From Bolinopsis microptera (lineage: Eukaryota; Ctenophora; Tentaculata; Lobata; Bolinopsidae): a stretch of 64,000 nucleotides of DNA. Location: assembly GCF_026151205.1 (NCBI RefSeq), contig NC_087073.1, positions 22,419,779-22,483,778 of the forward strand. Direction: 5' to 3'. The notes under the pieces are model-generated. The model made no database searches. It was not told the origin of the DNA and saw only the letters and a list, made by a program, of their open reading frames with translations. A program made the position numbers and the translations under genes. This document shows, piece by piece, positions 36,671 to 47,493 of this stretch. The first letter of the stretch is position 1, and each line of letters opens with the position of its first letter.

Positions 36671-37384
36671 TTATTCAATTTTTGGTGTGCAAAAAGTCCG
36701 TCCAATCTCTCAAAATTGTCATTAGTGTCTCATACGAGCATTTATAAACTCCGATCTGATAGAGTTGTATTGAAAACGGCCTTGTTTTGAAATGAATCAA
36801 GTTTAGCTATGATTGAGCGCAGCGCAATTCCGCTACACACATTGCGTAAAATGAAAAGTTTTATCGCAAATAATGAGATGCGCGTTACGTACTTTACTAA
36901 TATTTGCTGTGACCGATTGATCCTTTCCGTATATAATGCACTAATAAATAACCTTTCAAGAGTTTATAATGAATCCTTGTGTGGAGTTGAATCGCTATTT
37001 ACAGAGACCACTTACACTATTAACAGAGAATGATTCAGATGAAATGAACAAGCAGGATATTAGTAAATAGTTTGAAGTTGACATTTGGTTGAAAGCGAGT
37101 GACAATAGATTCAACTTTTATAACTATTCAATTTGTTGAATGGGTTTATATTTACAAGTTATAATACATCACAAAAAATATTTTCGCTACAATAGAAATC
37201 ATCTACTTAAAATATAAGAGAGTTGAATTTAACCAAAATTACAACAATTAATTTTGGAAGTTTCGAGTAGATTGCATAGCAAGGAAAAGGCAGGAGAAAG
37301 CGGCGACAAGACACATCACATGTAATTTCTATTGTTATCGACGTACATCATTCTTACTTTATCAACTTTAAAAATTACAAAATT
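36671..37384. other. Intergenic, nothing recognised
   Basis: AT-rich unique sequence between the satellite edge and the C2HC gene. A 74-codon open frame at 36809-37033 shows no family features and is not called. It should contain the 3' UTR of the C2HC gene. Confidence 0.45.
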
Positions 37385-38881
37385 TCATTTCATACACTGT
37401 TTTTGATGAATAACCAGAGACCGGACTGTAAACGATTTATTGCAGTTAATACAGGGTACAAACTTCCCCGTTACGAATTTACCGATGACTTGAGTTGGTG
37501 AGCTCAAACCGTTGGTAGTGAAGGAGTTACCCCCTTCTTCAGCGTTATTCGGAGCCCGACTTATATCTGGAACAGTGATCGACTTATTTAGCTCATCTTG
37601 ATTCTTGATAGCACACCGCATCTCATGCTCCTCAATTACATCAGCTCTGAAGCTACGGTTACAAATATCACAGGCGACAAGTTCTTGTTTTGGAGCGTAG
37701 GGAGGTTTTGGGACCTTGGTGGTGGTGGACGGTGGTATGGTGATGGAGCGAGTCATGGTGGTTTTCTGGCAGTAATTATGGTAGTGGGTGTTGAGTTTGC
37801 TCTTCAGCACGATCAGACCGCACACCATACAGTTCATAACCAGACCAGGATCCACACCCAGTATCAGATCTACTTCCACTTCTAGGCTGGTGTCCAGACT
37901 GGAACTCAGTCTGTCTGCAGATGGTGGTCTGGGAGAGTAGCGAGCGTATGGGTTACCTTTAACATTGTTAGCATTACCCTTAACATTGTTAACATTGCCT
38001 GACAGTGGCTCGATCCTCTTAGGAGGAGTTTGTGGAGGGGTTAACTGAGGTTTTTGCTTTTTTGGGGAAACTTTTTCGGAGGGACCCTTTGGACCAAAAA
38101 TCTTCTTAGGAGCTGCAGAGCAATTTCTAATGTGAACAGCGATGACGTTAAGGGGGTATTTCTTATTGCAGTACGTACACTCAGAAGAATCTGAAGTTTG
38201 GGGTAGAGGTTCTGACCGAGATCTGCACTTTTTAATGTGGATGTTAATAGCATTGTGACTGATGGCTTTGCCGCAGAACTGGCAGGGAACAGTTTGCAGT
38301 GGTCCTCTGGAGAGGGTCAGGTTCGCTGTTGTATGTGATCTGCCTTGTAGAACGTTGGTCGCATTGTTGTTCACTGTTTTCGTGGGGATGTTGGTATTGA
38401 ATTGACCTGTTTTCTTCTTCTCGATAGTGTTGCTTGAAAATGTTTTCTCTTTTTTCATGGCGATAGCATCAACTTGCTGACCGTCAACAACATGCACTCG
38501 TTGCCCATAATATCCCGAATTGGATTTCAAGGCCGCAGCTGGTGCCATCTTCAGATTGCAGCAAACTTTCTCGTGAGATTCAATCCTAGTGGGCAGGAAC
38601 TTTCTTGAACAATTCCTGCATGGCACCAAATTCTCAGTAGCTGCAATATTAGACGCCATGTTAATCTTCTCAATCTGAGCTGCCCTAGCTGTGGGATCAG
38701 CACTGAACGGTTCATCGAACTCTACCGGCTTCACCGGTTTGGCTTGTCTCTTGCTCTTTGGAAGCTTCTGGTTTTGGATATCCCATTTCTTCAAGCACTG
38801 AGGCTCATGAATGCCAATGCTGCGGGTCCCAAACTCTCGCCCGCATATGTAGCAGACAACTCCAACTTGTCTCAGACCCAT
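37385..38881 (-). CDS. Seven-finger C2HC zinc-finger protein (ZC2HC1/ZNF474 family)
   Basis: One uninterrupted exon of 498 codons from the first ATG. The frame stays open a little further upstream, but only with a GTG, and there is a possible acceptor (TGTCCAG) at about 38,930, so an upstream exon may exist. Seven fingers share the pattern C-x2-C-x11-H-x3-C (x4 in the fifth): CYICGREFGTRSIGIHEPQC near residue 10, then at about 88, 200, 235, 351, 404 and 477. The first, followed by KKW, is typical of ZC2HC1A/ZNF474 proteins, which have two or three such fingers; seven is unusually many. Linkers are low-complexity (Pro, Ser, Asn; NNVKGN repeated). Function in the family is poorly known; ZNF474 is testis/cilium-associated in vertebrates. 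It shares orientation with CCDC148 upstream. Confidence 0.85.
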   Translation of the reverse strand: MGLRQVGVVCYICGREFGTRSIGIHEPQCLKKWDIQNQKLPKSKRQAKPVKPVEFDEPFSADPTARAAQIEKINMASNIAATENLVPCRNCSRKFLPTRIESHEKVCCNLKMAPAAALKSNSGYYGQRVHVVDGQQVDAIAMKKEKTFSSNTIEKKKTGQFNTNIPTKTVNNNATNVLQGRSHTTANLTLSRGPLQTVPCQFCGKAISHNAINIHIKKCRSRSEPLPQTSDSSECTYCNKKYPLNVIAVHIRNCSAAPKKIFGPKGPSEKVSPKKQKPQLTPPQTPPKRIEPLSGNVNNVKGNANNVKGNPYARYSPRPPSADRLSSSLDTSLEVEVDLILGVDPGLVMNCMVCGLIVLKSKLNTHYHNYCQKTTMTRSITIPPSTTTKVPKPPYAPKQELVACDICNRSFRADVIEEHEMRCAIKNQDELNKSITVPDISRAPNNAEEGGNSFTTNGLSSPTQVIGKFVTGKFVPCINCNKSFTVRSLVIHQKQCMK

Positions 38882-38989
38882 GTTGACGAATGTTTGTCCT
38901 GGTGTGGTCACATTAGGATGGTTAACTGGACACCAGCTACGTCACCATGTGCTAGTTGGAAAAGTGTTGTGTTAACTAGTAACTAACTT

Positions 38990-39523
38990 ATAACAAAGCT
39001 AGTTTTTAATTTGATTGAAGGAGAAAACCGAGATTATCAAAAGTATAATTTTAGCGTTCGTAAGCAGTAATTTGACAGGAGATGTATCGAGAGAAAAGCT
39101 ATCTAGATAAGACCAAGATTTCTACAAAACACAAAATGTAAGCTCTCAAGTTATTGTATTTCTATCTATAAAATGTAACAAGCAGATAATTCAACACGAT
39201 TCTTCGTGCTTGAGGCTCTTTAGTATGGACGACCGCGACACAGCTAAGCATCGGAATATTACCATTATTAGTATCACAATTAAACGTTATCGCTTATCTT
39301 AACTCCTATTCGATCAGCAAATGACGTGAAAGCATGTATTCGCACGCATGATCAGAAACACGCAAAACTATTTAAAAGAATACGTATCAAACTGTGATAT
39401 TCTAGAACAAATCAAGTTTAGTTTTGTTAGACAAGTGACAACAGGGACAGAGACAAAATTGGGATAATAATTGAGGATCAGTAGTCAATACAGTTTTTGG
39501 CCGGATTGTAACAGTTTTTTCAA
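38990..39523. other. Spacer between C2HC gene and CCDC148
   Basis: Unique AT-rich sequence. It should hold the promoter or first exon of the C2HC gene and the end of CCDC148. No further exon recognised. Confidence 0.4.
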
Positions 39524-39529
39524 TTTATT
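39524..39529 (-). terminator. Candidate poly(A) signal of CCDC148
   Basis: TTTATT on the plus strand, i.e. AATAAA on the minus strand, about 245 bases beyond the CCDC148 stop codon. Confidence 0.5.
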
Positions 39530-39772
39530 AAAATAATTCTATTAAAAAAAACAGTCGCTTTGAACTGAACCAAAGAAAATTAGGCCAAGGGCAAGGTGAT
39601 GGTCCACTGAATGGCTGAATGAAACCAAACTGGCCTGAGGATCACAGCAGTACAAACGCGATTAATCTCAACCGGTATATAGAGTTTCAGAAAATTAAAT
39701 TAGATCTATACCTTAACCAAATCCCATTGCTGGGCAACCCCAAAAACAAATGTTTAACATGCACATTATCAA

Positions 39773-41521
39773 CTATGTCTCATTATCTTTCTTAAAAACA
39801 GTAGAAATCATGTCTTTACGGGGTTCAACGGGAGGTGCAATATTTTTCATGATTTGTCTGCCATAATCAGTAGTCATTAAACCAGCATTTCGTAAAGCCT
39901 TCTCCACCTTCCACCTCATATCGCCAGATATAGCACTATCTTCATATCCCACAACTTTGAACAGCTGAAACTTTCCGATATAATCTGATTCCTTCAACCT
40001 AGCCGTGGTTGCTTTAGTGTCTCGGTGCACTCTAGCAGGATCATAAGGAGCCTCCACAGCGACTGTAGCAGCTAGTTTATCTAACTGCTCCTTTCTGCGC
40101 TGCTCCTCCTCGTGTTGCTGGGCCTCTGCAGCTGCTTGTTCTTCTAGTTTCTTGTCGTGAAGCTCGTGACGGTGATCAACACGCTTTTTCCCAGCTGCTA
40201 GCTTGTTCTTTTTCATAGCGGCTTGCTTATCCTTAAGCTGCTCCAGCCTTCTCTCGAACTCTTTCTGTTTGTCTTCCTTCATTTCGTTGAAAACCTGGAT
40301 CTTATCTTTGTCCGCTTTTCTTTGTTTTGCTCGTCTTCGTTCAAACTCTGCTCTCTCCTTGTTCATGCGTTCCTGATACCCTGATAATTCTTTCTCCTCT
40401 GCTCGAATCTTCTTCAACTTATCAGCTCGACACCTCAGTAAATTCTCGAATATTCGTGCTGTGTTCTCTTTCTGCGACAGAATTTCATCAGCTTTCTGTC
40501 GCATTTCCCTAACCTGGACCCATTGCTGTTTACAATCTGCCTCTGCGGTCGCTACCAGCTTCTGCAAAGCACTTTGGTGCATGTGCTTGATGGATTTCCT
40601 GTGTTCCCAATACATGTCATATAACTGCACCCACTCGCCATGCTCCTTCAACTCGAGCTCCGTTTTATGGCACATGACCAGTTTTAGCATTTCCAGACAC
40701 AGTGTACTTCTCTGAAACTTATCCACAGGGTACTGGTGAGTGATATGTCTGAAGAGGATGTGGTCCTCGTTACACCAACCACCGTGCTTCCCTTTATCCA
40801 GCATGATGCTGTAGTAATCCCTCAACTCCATCAATACATCATTGTACTTCTTATCCACAGACAAGTACTCTTCAATGTATTCACATATCGTTTCTTCATG
40901 AGGGAACTTTAGTCTGAGTAGAGATTCAGTTACACTCTCTGCCTCAAACTCCCACGCTTTTAGAACTGAATTAAATACACTGAGATCATTGTCCAAAGAT
41001 TGACCCTGGTCATTCAGGACATCCAAAATATGATTTTGTTGAGAAGTCATGGTTTCGTAAATTGGTTTAATGTCAATGGCATTGCTAGTGTCTGGTTTGA
41101 GAAGCCACTGTTGCATATCCTCTATAAATTCCCAAACTGGCTGAATCGTTCCTACTTCAAATGCTTTAAATTCTTCTTGCATGCTATTCAAAAACTCGCA
41201 AATTTCATTTTCACACAAAAGCTGACTGGGATCAGCCTGTTCGCTGATAACTGCTGAAATTGATCTTATCTGAGACTTGATGGAAATATCTTCTTTCAAC
41301 CAAACCTCCTTATGCTGATTAAAGGCAGATGTGGTACCATATCGTGTTTTAACACTGTTGAACTTTTTCAGATGCTGTCTGTCGAGGTGAAGTTTCAGTT
41401 TTTCCTGCTGTAACTTGAGACGCAATTCTTTGTAGTCGACATGTCTGTATGTTTGGTTAGCTTGAGCGTTTGATCCCACACAAAACTTTGTAGCTAAATC
41501 ATCAATATTACCTTTTCCCAT
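39773..41521 (-). CDS. CCDC148: Coiled-coil domain-containing protein 148 (CCDC148)
   Basis: A long exon of 582 codons counted from the ATG at 41521-41519. The frame is open to 41614, but a clear acceptor (TTATTCCAG|GTAAAC) at 41534-41535 shows that the extra N-terminal codons are intron. Features shared with CCDC148: an N-terminal YKELR segment, the mid-protein EDHILFRHITHQYP block, a long Glu/Lys/Arg coiled coil (about residues 330-490), and the diagnostic C-terminus YDPARVHRDTKA, then RKDMISTVFK. Length agrees with the roughly 590 residues usual for the family, so the exon holds nearly all of the protein; a short upstream exon is possible. The protein is conserved in ciliated animals but its biochemical role is not established. 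It is remarkable that the whole coding part lacks introns while neighbours are split. Confidence 0.88.
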   Translation of the reverse strand: MGKGNIDDLATKFCVGSNAQANQTYRHVDYKELRLKLQQEKLKLHLDRQHLKKFNSVKTRYGTTSAFNQHKEVWLKEDISIKSQIRSISAVISEQADPSQLLCENEICEFLNSMQEEFKAFEVGTIQPVWEFIEDMQQWLLKPDTSNAIDIKPIYETMTSQQNHILDVLNDQGQSLDNDLSVFNSVLKAWEFEAESVTESLLRLKFPHEETICEYIEEYLSVDKKYNDVLMELRDYYSIMLDKGKHGGWCNEDHILFRHITHQYPVDKFQRSTLCLEMLKLVMCHKTELELKEHGEWVQLYDMYWEHRKSIKHMHQSALQKLVATAEADCKQQWVQVREMRQKADEILSQKENTARIFENLLRCRADKLKKIRAEEKELSGYQERMNKERAEFERRRAKQRKADKDKIQVFNEMKEDKQKEFERRLEQLKDKQAAMKKNKLAAGKKRVDHRHELHDKKLEEQAAAEAQQHEEEQRRKEQLDKLAATVAVEAPYDPARVHRDTKATTARLKESDYIGKFQLFKVVGYEDSAISGDMRWKVEKALRNAGLMTTDYGRQIMKNIAPPVEPRKDMISTVFKKDNET

Positions 41522-41639
41522 ATAAGTGTTTACCTGGAATAATTTGGTTATTTTCTTGCTAAATTCACAGAAGGTTTTAAAAATGTACATCGAAACAAAC
41601 AAGTGAAATAACATGGAGTATGGAAGAGAAAATGTAAGA

Positions 41640-42600
41640 GATGTAGTAGCCCCTTTTTATTTGATCACAGTATAAAATTTCTAAAAACAGGACTTAGTGT
41701 CATGGCTAGTTGACTAGAGTCGGGAAAAAAGAGGGTGAGTTGGAAGGCAGGTTAAATAAATTATACAGCTATGGTATTAACGTGTAACAGTTCAAATGTG
41801 TGACATATGTGAATATATCAATCTATGTGCTTATATAGAATATTTGTATTTTTGATAATTAAAGATCATAACATAAGGCCTGGCCTGTTATAGGCTTTCA
41901 AAGACAAGGTACAAACAACACTGTCAACTGTTAAATCCTAGTTTCACGTTCAACTTAGTCATCATTAAGCAAAAAACTTGTTGGCCAAAGAGTATCTATC
42001 TTCAAAGAAGTTTATAGTCAGTTATTTCGAAACCAGTAATCTCTTCATCATATGCCAAAACTTGAATTGTTATTCATCAGTGATTTATATTGTATTCTTT
42101 ACATAGCCTAGAATCACTACCTCTGATGGAACATTTTAATGGACAACCAAAAGCTGCTTATGATTAATGATTATTGATTAATCATGACGTAACACAAGGC
42201 TGTGAGTATCGACAGTGCTATATTTTAAATGTTTCATGGAAACTTTTTCGAAATCGACTTTTTAGAACTGTTTCTAATAGAGTATCTGATAGTAATATTT
42301 ATCAGCTGCTTTTAATCCCATCGAAAAAATAGCCGAATTTATCGCTGGTCAAAGGTCAGCACTCAAAACTTATGAGTAAATGCATTGCGCCACAAAATTA
42401 TGTGCATTAAAAATTGAGTCTAAAAATCATTAAGAAGATTTGGTTAAGAATTTTACGATTTTTCCACAACCTTTACTTGCTAATCCGTGGGTACTAAATC
42501 ACTCTACGCTGGAACTTTAAGATTTTTCTAAAAGGGTCCCTGGCAGGTTAAATTACAAATTAAAAGTTGAATTGATGTATTTTTGAATGTATCCTTATTC
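41640..42600. other. Intergenic, nothing recognised
   Basis: AT-rich sequence between CCDC148 and the methyltransferase relic. No exon, RNA gene or repeat structure stood out. Confidence 0.45.
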
Positions 42601-42624
42601 ACCATCTAACAAAACAACTTACAG

Positions 42625-42990
42625 TTCCAACAATGACTGGTAGAGAAACTGCTGCTCTCCTCACTATTGAGGGATATACAAGAACATTTGCCAGGCTGGT
42701 AGCTGAATATGATCTTATGGCTAGTATCTCCAAGAAGGTCATTCTAGAGCATTGGTGCCGGAAGAGGACAATTTGAGACAAGGCTCATTCGGGAGCAGGG
42801 GCTAAATTTGGGGTATATCTATGCTATCGAGCCGAATACCATCCATGTTTTGCTGTTGGAGATTGAACTGAATAGTCTTGATGGCCAGTACGACATTGAC
42901 ACACCACTCTATAACAAAGAGTTTGAGTTTGAGTTCAATGAGATTGTGATGTCGTTGATGATAAATACAATACAATACACCCTTGTGTAG
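42625..42990 (+). pseudogene. SAM-dependent methyltransferase fragment with a frameshift
   Basis: After an acceptor-like CTTACAG, a frame opens (ATG at 42633) reading MTGRETAALLTIEGYTRTFA, then KKVILE. One extra C at about 42750 shifts the frame, and the next frame continues IGAGRGQFETRLIREQG and then YIYAIEPN. Together these form motif I (glycine loop for S-adenosylmethionine) and the acidic end of strand 2 of a class I methyltransferase. The second frame ends at 42990 after an acidic stretch (EFEFEFNE). The remaining methyltransferase motifs were not found downstream. It is either a single exon with a sequencing indel or a dead fragment. Substrate cannot be inferred. Confidence 0.6.
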
Positions 42991-42999
42991 TGCAGGAAT

Positions 43000-43620
43000 T
43001 TCTGTTTCGCTGTCAGGTGAGTTAAATAATGAATTCCTTCCGGCCTGGGGGACCTCAGACTTTTGTGTTCATAATCACAATTGAAGATATAGTGGAATGA
43101 CAGTTAAGTGGACAGCCCCGTCCAGTAAAACTGCTTTGCTATTTATCCTGGAAGTTAAGTTTCTACTTTCTTCGCCAGTTTAATGTTTTCTTATTTCACT
43201 GAAAAATGTGTTAAGTAAGTAAGTCAGTAAGTAAAGATTATGACATAGCATCATCACAAGTGTCTACAAAATATCATTGCACTAAATAGAAAAATAATTT
43301 AAATAAATATACTTTTCCATCAACATTAATAATTCATAATTTAACAAATTCAATTTTATTAATTAATAAAATCTAATACATTATCTATAAATAATTCATT
43401 AATACTTCCCAGTGGAATAAAGATTTATAAACGCTTCTTTGCCACAAAAAGATGAAACCAAAGATATTCATTATGTTTCTCCTTATGGCTTAAATAGCTG
43501 GGTCCTTCAATTTTCCCTAAAACTTCATTCGAAACATTCCAAAAATAAAAATCATTTACACTGTTTTTAGAAATCATTTCTTTCTTAAATCCTTCCAATC
43601 TAACTTTAAAGCTTAAAACT
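43000..43620. other. Intergenic, nothing recognised
   Basis: Very AT-rich sequence leading into the hairpin cluster. A short tandem AAGTAAGTNAGTAAG is present at about 43,212-43,236. Confidence 0.4.
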
Positions 43621-43690
43621 GTCGACTAGTTCTTGACATCTGATTGACATACGTTGCATGCCACTTTACGCGTTTGTATCACGTGGTGAC

Positions 43691-43797
43691 CCCCCTGTAG
43701 AATTTCGACGATACAGGGGGAGCCGCGCACTCGTGCGCGGCGGGTCATACAACGTATGACAAATATCTCTGATATTTGTGATACGTAACACGTATCA
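43691..43797. other. Cluster of five consecutive perfect hairpins
   Basis: In 107 bases there are five back-to-back perfect inverted repeats: 43691-43720 (CCCCCTGTA, 12-nt loop), 43722-43741 (GCCGCGCAC, loop TC), 43744-43760 (GTCATAC, loop AAC), 43760-43778 (CAAATATC, loop TCT) and 43779-43797 (TGATACGT, loop AAC). The flanks GTTTGTATCACGTG (from about 43673) and ACGTATCAAAC form a looser outer pair. A related copy in opposite orientation lies at 55434-55491, so the unit is dispersed. No reading frame or known RNA family is recognised. It may be the end of a fold-back transposon or a structured RNA. Confidence 0.75.
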
Positions 43798-43829
43798 AAC
43801 ATCTGAAGGGAGTTTGTTCTAATAAGGAA

Positions 43830-44399
43830 TGACTCGCTCCGGAAGAAAAGAAGACTGAAGATTCCTGACTTTAGTTACACTCTTATTACATTTATTGGTT
43901 GAAATTAGATTAAGACCAGATCTGGTCATTCTGTTAACATTTAAAAATTATTATAATTTGATGCGCGGCGCGTCTAGTAATAAATAATGCTACAAAATCA
44001 TTTGTTGTTTTTAGTCAAAATATACCATCTAAAGTTTTTTAAGTTTCGTTACTTTTAACATTAAAAATGTTTTTGAATGTGAATGTTTTATTTTGTTAAT
44101 GTAATCGTTTTAAAAGTTTGATTTCTTTTCCATTTTCTGTTTTCGTATTTTCGAATAACCCCCAAATCTTTTTCCTGTGCAGATACTTCTAGTTACCACT
44201 CCATTTATAATATAATTCAGTTAAGGATTATAATTCAGATTAATATGAACTACTTTACACTTGGCAGGATGAATGTTTTAAGTGCCAAAAACTCTCCCAA
44301 ATTTCTAGTTTCTAAAATATCAATCAGGATACACTTCCATGGTTAGCTGCTTTACAAACTAAATTAGATCATCTGTCAAATAATTTAATCATATTTTTA
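43830..44399. other. AT-rich spacer, nothing recognised
   Basis: Unique AT-rich sequence between the hairpin cluster and the first LINE relic. No coding similarity seen. Confidence 0.4.
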
Positions 44400-47300
44400 A
44401 CATTGTCATGTAAAACGTTTATATAAAGAAAAAAACAAAGGAACCCAATACTACCCCTGGTAACACCAGATAACACGTGTTTCAACCTCAGACCATTGTC
44501 CTACTACACAAACCCTCATGGTTTCTGACTTGTCAGACAGTCTTTTTATAACAACTAGAACGTTTCCCTGCCCCCAACCCCTCCAATTTAGATAGAAGTC
44601 TAAAGTGGGACTGTGTCAAAAGCCTTACTAAAACAAAATACAAAAGATCGACAGGAGCCACTCGTCTAAAATCAAGAATATTAGTCAAATGTCTCTAAAA
44701 AAGATAATAGACAAAATTTACCTTCAAAAATCCATGCTGATGCTTTGAATTCGATCTCTAAAATGTTAATAAATGTGCCATCCCTAACTTTCATACACTT
44801 GCACAAAATACAAGTTAATGAGACAAGGTCTATAATTTAAGGGATCAGATTTTAACCACCCTTTTTAACAATGCTACAACAGATGCTGTCTTCCAAAATG
44901 TCAGAGGCAGAACTCCTGTTCTGAACATTTAAACAATAATTTAGTAACAGCTTCAACAAACATGTCATCGTATGGCTAAGGATTTCAAAAACTTAGGATG
45001 AACGCCTCTGGACCCGAACTCTATAAAAACATAAGCTTTAAAAGCTGCATCTTGATATCAGAACAGTTTAATTCCACATCTTCAATAACCTCTTTGGTTA
45101 TAACTTAAAACTCCTACATTTTTAGGGAGAGGCCAGGAGGCTTCACGCACAAACAGAACTAAAGGCACTAGCAAGTACCTCAGCTGACCTCAGATGAACT
45201 ATCTGTGCGTGTAACCATCTCCTTCTATCTAAAGAAACAACTCTTTATTTCACTTGTCCGTTTATTACGCAAATACAGTAAAAAGATTTACAATTCTGTT
45301 TTAAATTAGGATGTAATCTTCTTTTCATAAATTACTTTAGCTTAATTTCGCCACACGCAAAAATATGGCTGCTTTCTATTTGCACAGCTCAAGTTAATAA
45401 ATCGAAGGATTAATATCAAATTCAGCCCATGCTTTTTTGTCTTGTCTTCCTCATTCTTTTAAGTGGAGTTGTACTCCATGGCACTTGCAGGCTGTTGTCG
45501 AGATAAACCGAGCAGCTGGGACAGCTGCAGCAACAGAAACCAATTTACATGTAGTTCAAGCCCACCATATCTGGACATTAGATTGTACAACGATAATCCC
45601 AGTCAATATTATTCTTACTAAAGTTAAATAACTCCTCTGAGGAAATCTTACCCCAAATCGCTTCAAAATCTTTGTTTGGGGAACTTTTGTTAGTGTTTGG
45701 GCGAAACACCAGTTTCGACCAGTATCCCACATGATCACTCTTGCCAAGCGTAGGAAACGATTCTTACAACCGTTGAACAAGAGCATCATTTGTAACAAAA
45801 CCTGATCAAGAATGACCTCTCCTGGAGAGTAATCTTTCACAAGCCGCTTCTGTGTTTTCGTTAGAAAGTTCCTACATCAAACCACTGTTCATTAAATAAA
45901 TCCAATATACTTTGTGAATCATTAAAACCTATCTTACTATAAATTACCACTATTTACACAACCAGTTTCCAAGATACATTTAGGTGTAGGGTTAAAATCT
46001 CCTATAAGAAATATTTCAAAAACATTCTTTTCACTAGATATGTTCTTGATGCAATATAATAACAAATTGTTTCTGTTCTAAATTTAAAGAAGTAGACCTA
46101 TAAATGAACAACAAATATATGATTCAATTCCACCAAGTATTGACATGATAGCTAAAGAATCTGGTGCTTTTAAAATGAGCTCACTAATGAAGCATTACAA
46201 CTGTTTTTGATATAAAAAAAAATAATAGAACCTCCACCTCCACTTATGTTGCTAGTGGAGTTATCGATTTTAAAATCTCGGTCCTTTCTAAAACATACTA
46301 AAACTTCAATAAAAATATCAGCATCAAAAACATATCACTATTAAAAGAGTTTCTCTGTAATGCAGATTACAAGAATGGCTTTATAAACTGATAGAATCCA
46401 TTATTAAGTTCATCAATATTATTAAATAGTCCATTAGCATTAGTAGTAAAAAAATATTCATGGGCTGACTACATTCTTGTGAATGCTATTTATTCTTCTC
46501 ACCATCTCTCTGTCTTTTTCTCTCTGCTTCTTCCCGCCTCTTCTTCCTCTCATCCTGGCTAAAAAAACGGATCTCTCGGTCTGCTCTGGCAGAGATCCAT
46601 ATTTATCCATATGATGACCCTTCCACCCTTGCCATGGTTGGAATAATAATTAACAGACTATCCAGTCACTGTCTGATACAATGGCCACAGGAGATCTAGC
46701 TATCTGGATCCCTTTACCTGCACGATGGCAACTGCTAAAGTCCCCTTTTTTCGAAACTTTTAGTGTCTCCTTGCAGAACTTGATTCCTCTTCTGGCGTAG
46801 CTTGGTGTCAGCTTTCTTGCTCTCTGGAACATTCAAAACACACAGATTGAGCTTTCTTAAATTTCGCTCTCATATTCATCAGTGTGCATCTTTGTCTGAA
46901 CTTTACTGATAACACTTTGTGAAGCATCTGTTGGCTCATTTCTTCCAATAACTTCTTCTGACTATTTGCAGTCACATCTGCCCAGGATTGGAAAGCCTGG
47001 TTTAACTATTTTGTGATTTCTTTAAGGGTTTTCAGACTCGAAGTTAGTTGAATGTTATCTTTTTTACTGCATTTCACCCACGCCCCCCTGATACAGAGGT
47101 TTAAGGACCTCAAGTTCCTGCCTAATAACATTCGCGTAGTGTTTTTGTTTCTTCATTATCAGGGTTGAGGTCTAGTCCGTTGCTTTTAATGTAAGGTGAT
47201 TAGAAACCATTTTGACAACGCCATTTAGACAGACGGTCCGCCTTCTTCTTGTGTCAGACCTGTCCAGTCCCAACACAGCATAATGCCAGTACATATCACA

Positions 47301-47490
47301 GGAAGCACAAGCTAATGAAAACTCCTCTTCAATAACACTTCTGCATTCACAACTACGGATTTCTTCATCTCATTACATCCTTTCTGCTGTAGCACACCCA
47401 GTTTTCTCTGGACTTTTCTTGACATTGTCGTGTTCGATTCGTATCTCCACTAAAACAAACCCAAATTCGTGTACTTAACAGACTGCACTG
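44400..47490 (-). mobile_element. Degenerate CR1/L2-like LINE on minus strand
   Basis: Read on the minus strand from right to left it holds traces of the usual order. About 47,450-46,500 looks like ORF1, with a Cys/Lys-rich segment. About 46,300-45,950 is endonuclease, with GGG then YIKNS and later FLIGDFNPTPK. About 44,700-44,560 is reverse transcriptase, with FSKAFDTVP. Stops and frameshifts occur every few dozen codons, so it is long dead. Boundaries are approximate. Confidence 0.6.
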
Positions 47491-47493
47491 AGG

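Noticed and set aside
36809-37033. 74-codon plus-strand frame
   Set aside because: No motif, no splice context and no resemblance to known proteins.
38882-38911. N-terminal extension of the C2HC protein from a GTG
   Set aside because: GTG is not a usual start in animals; the ATG at 38881-38879 or an upstream exon is preferred.
41522-41614. N-terminal 31 residues of the CCDC148 frame
   Set aside because: A strong splice acceptor lies between them and the conserved part, and they resemble AT-rich intron.
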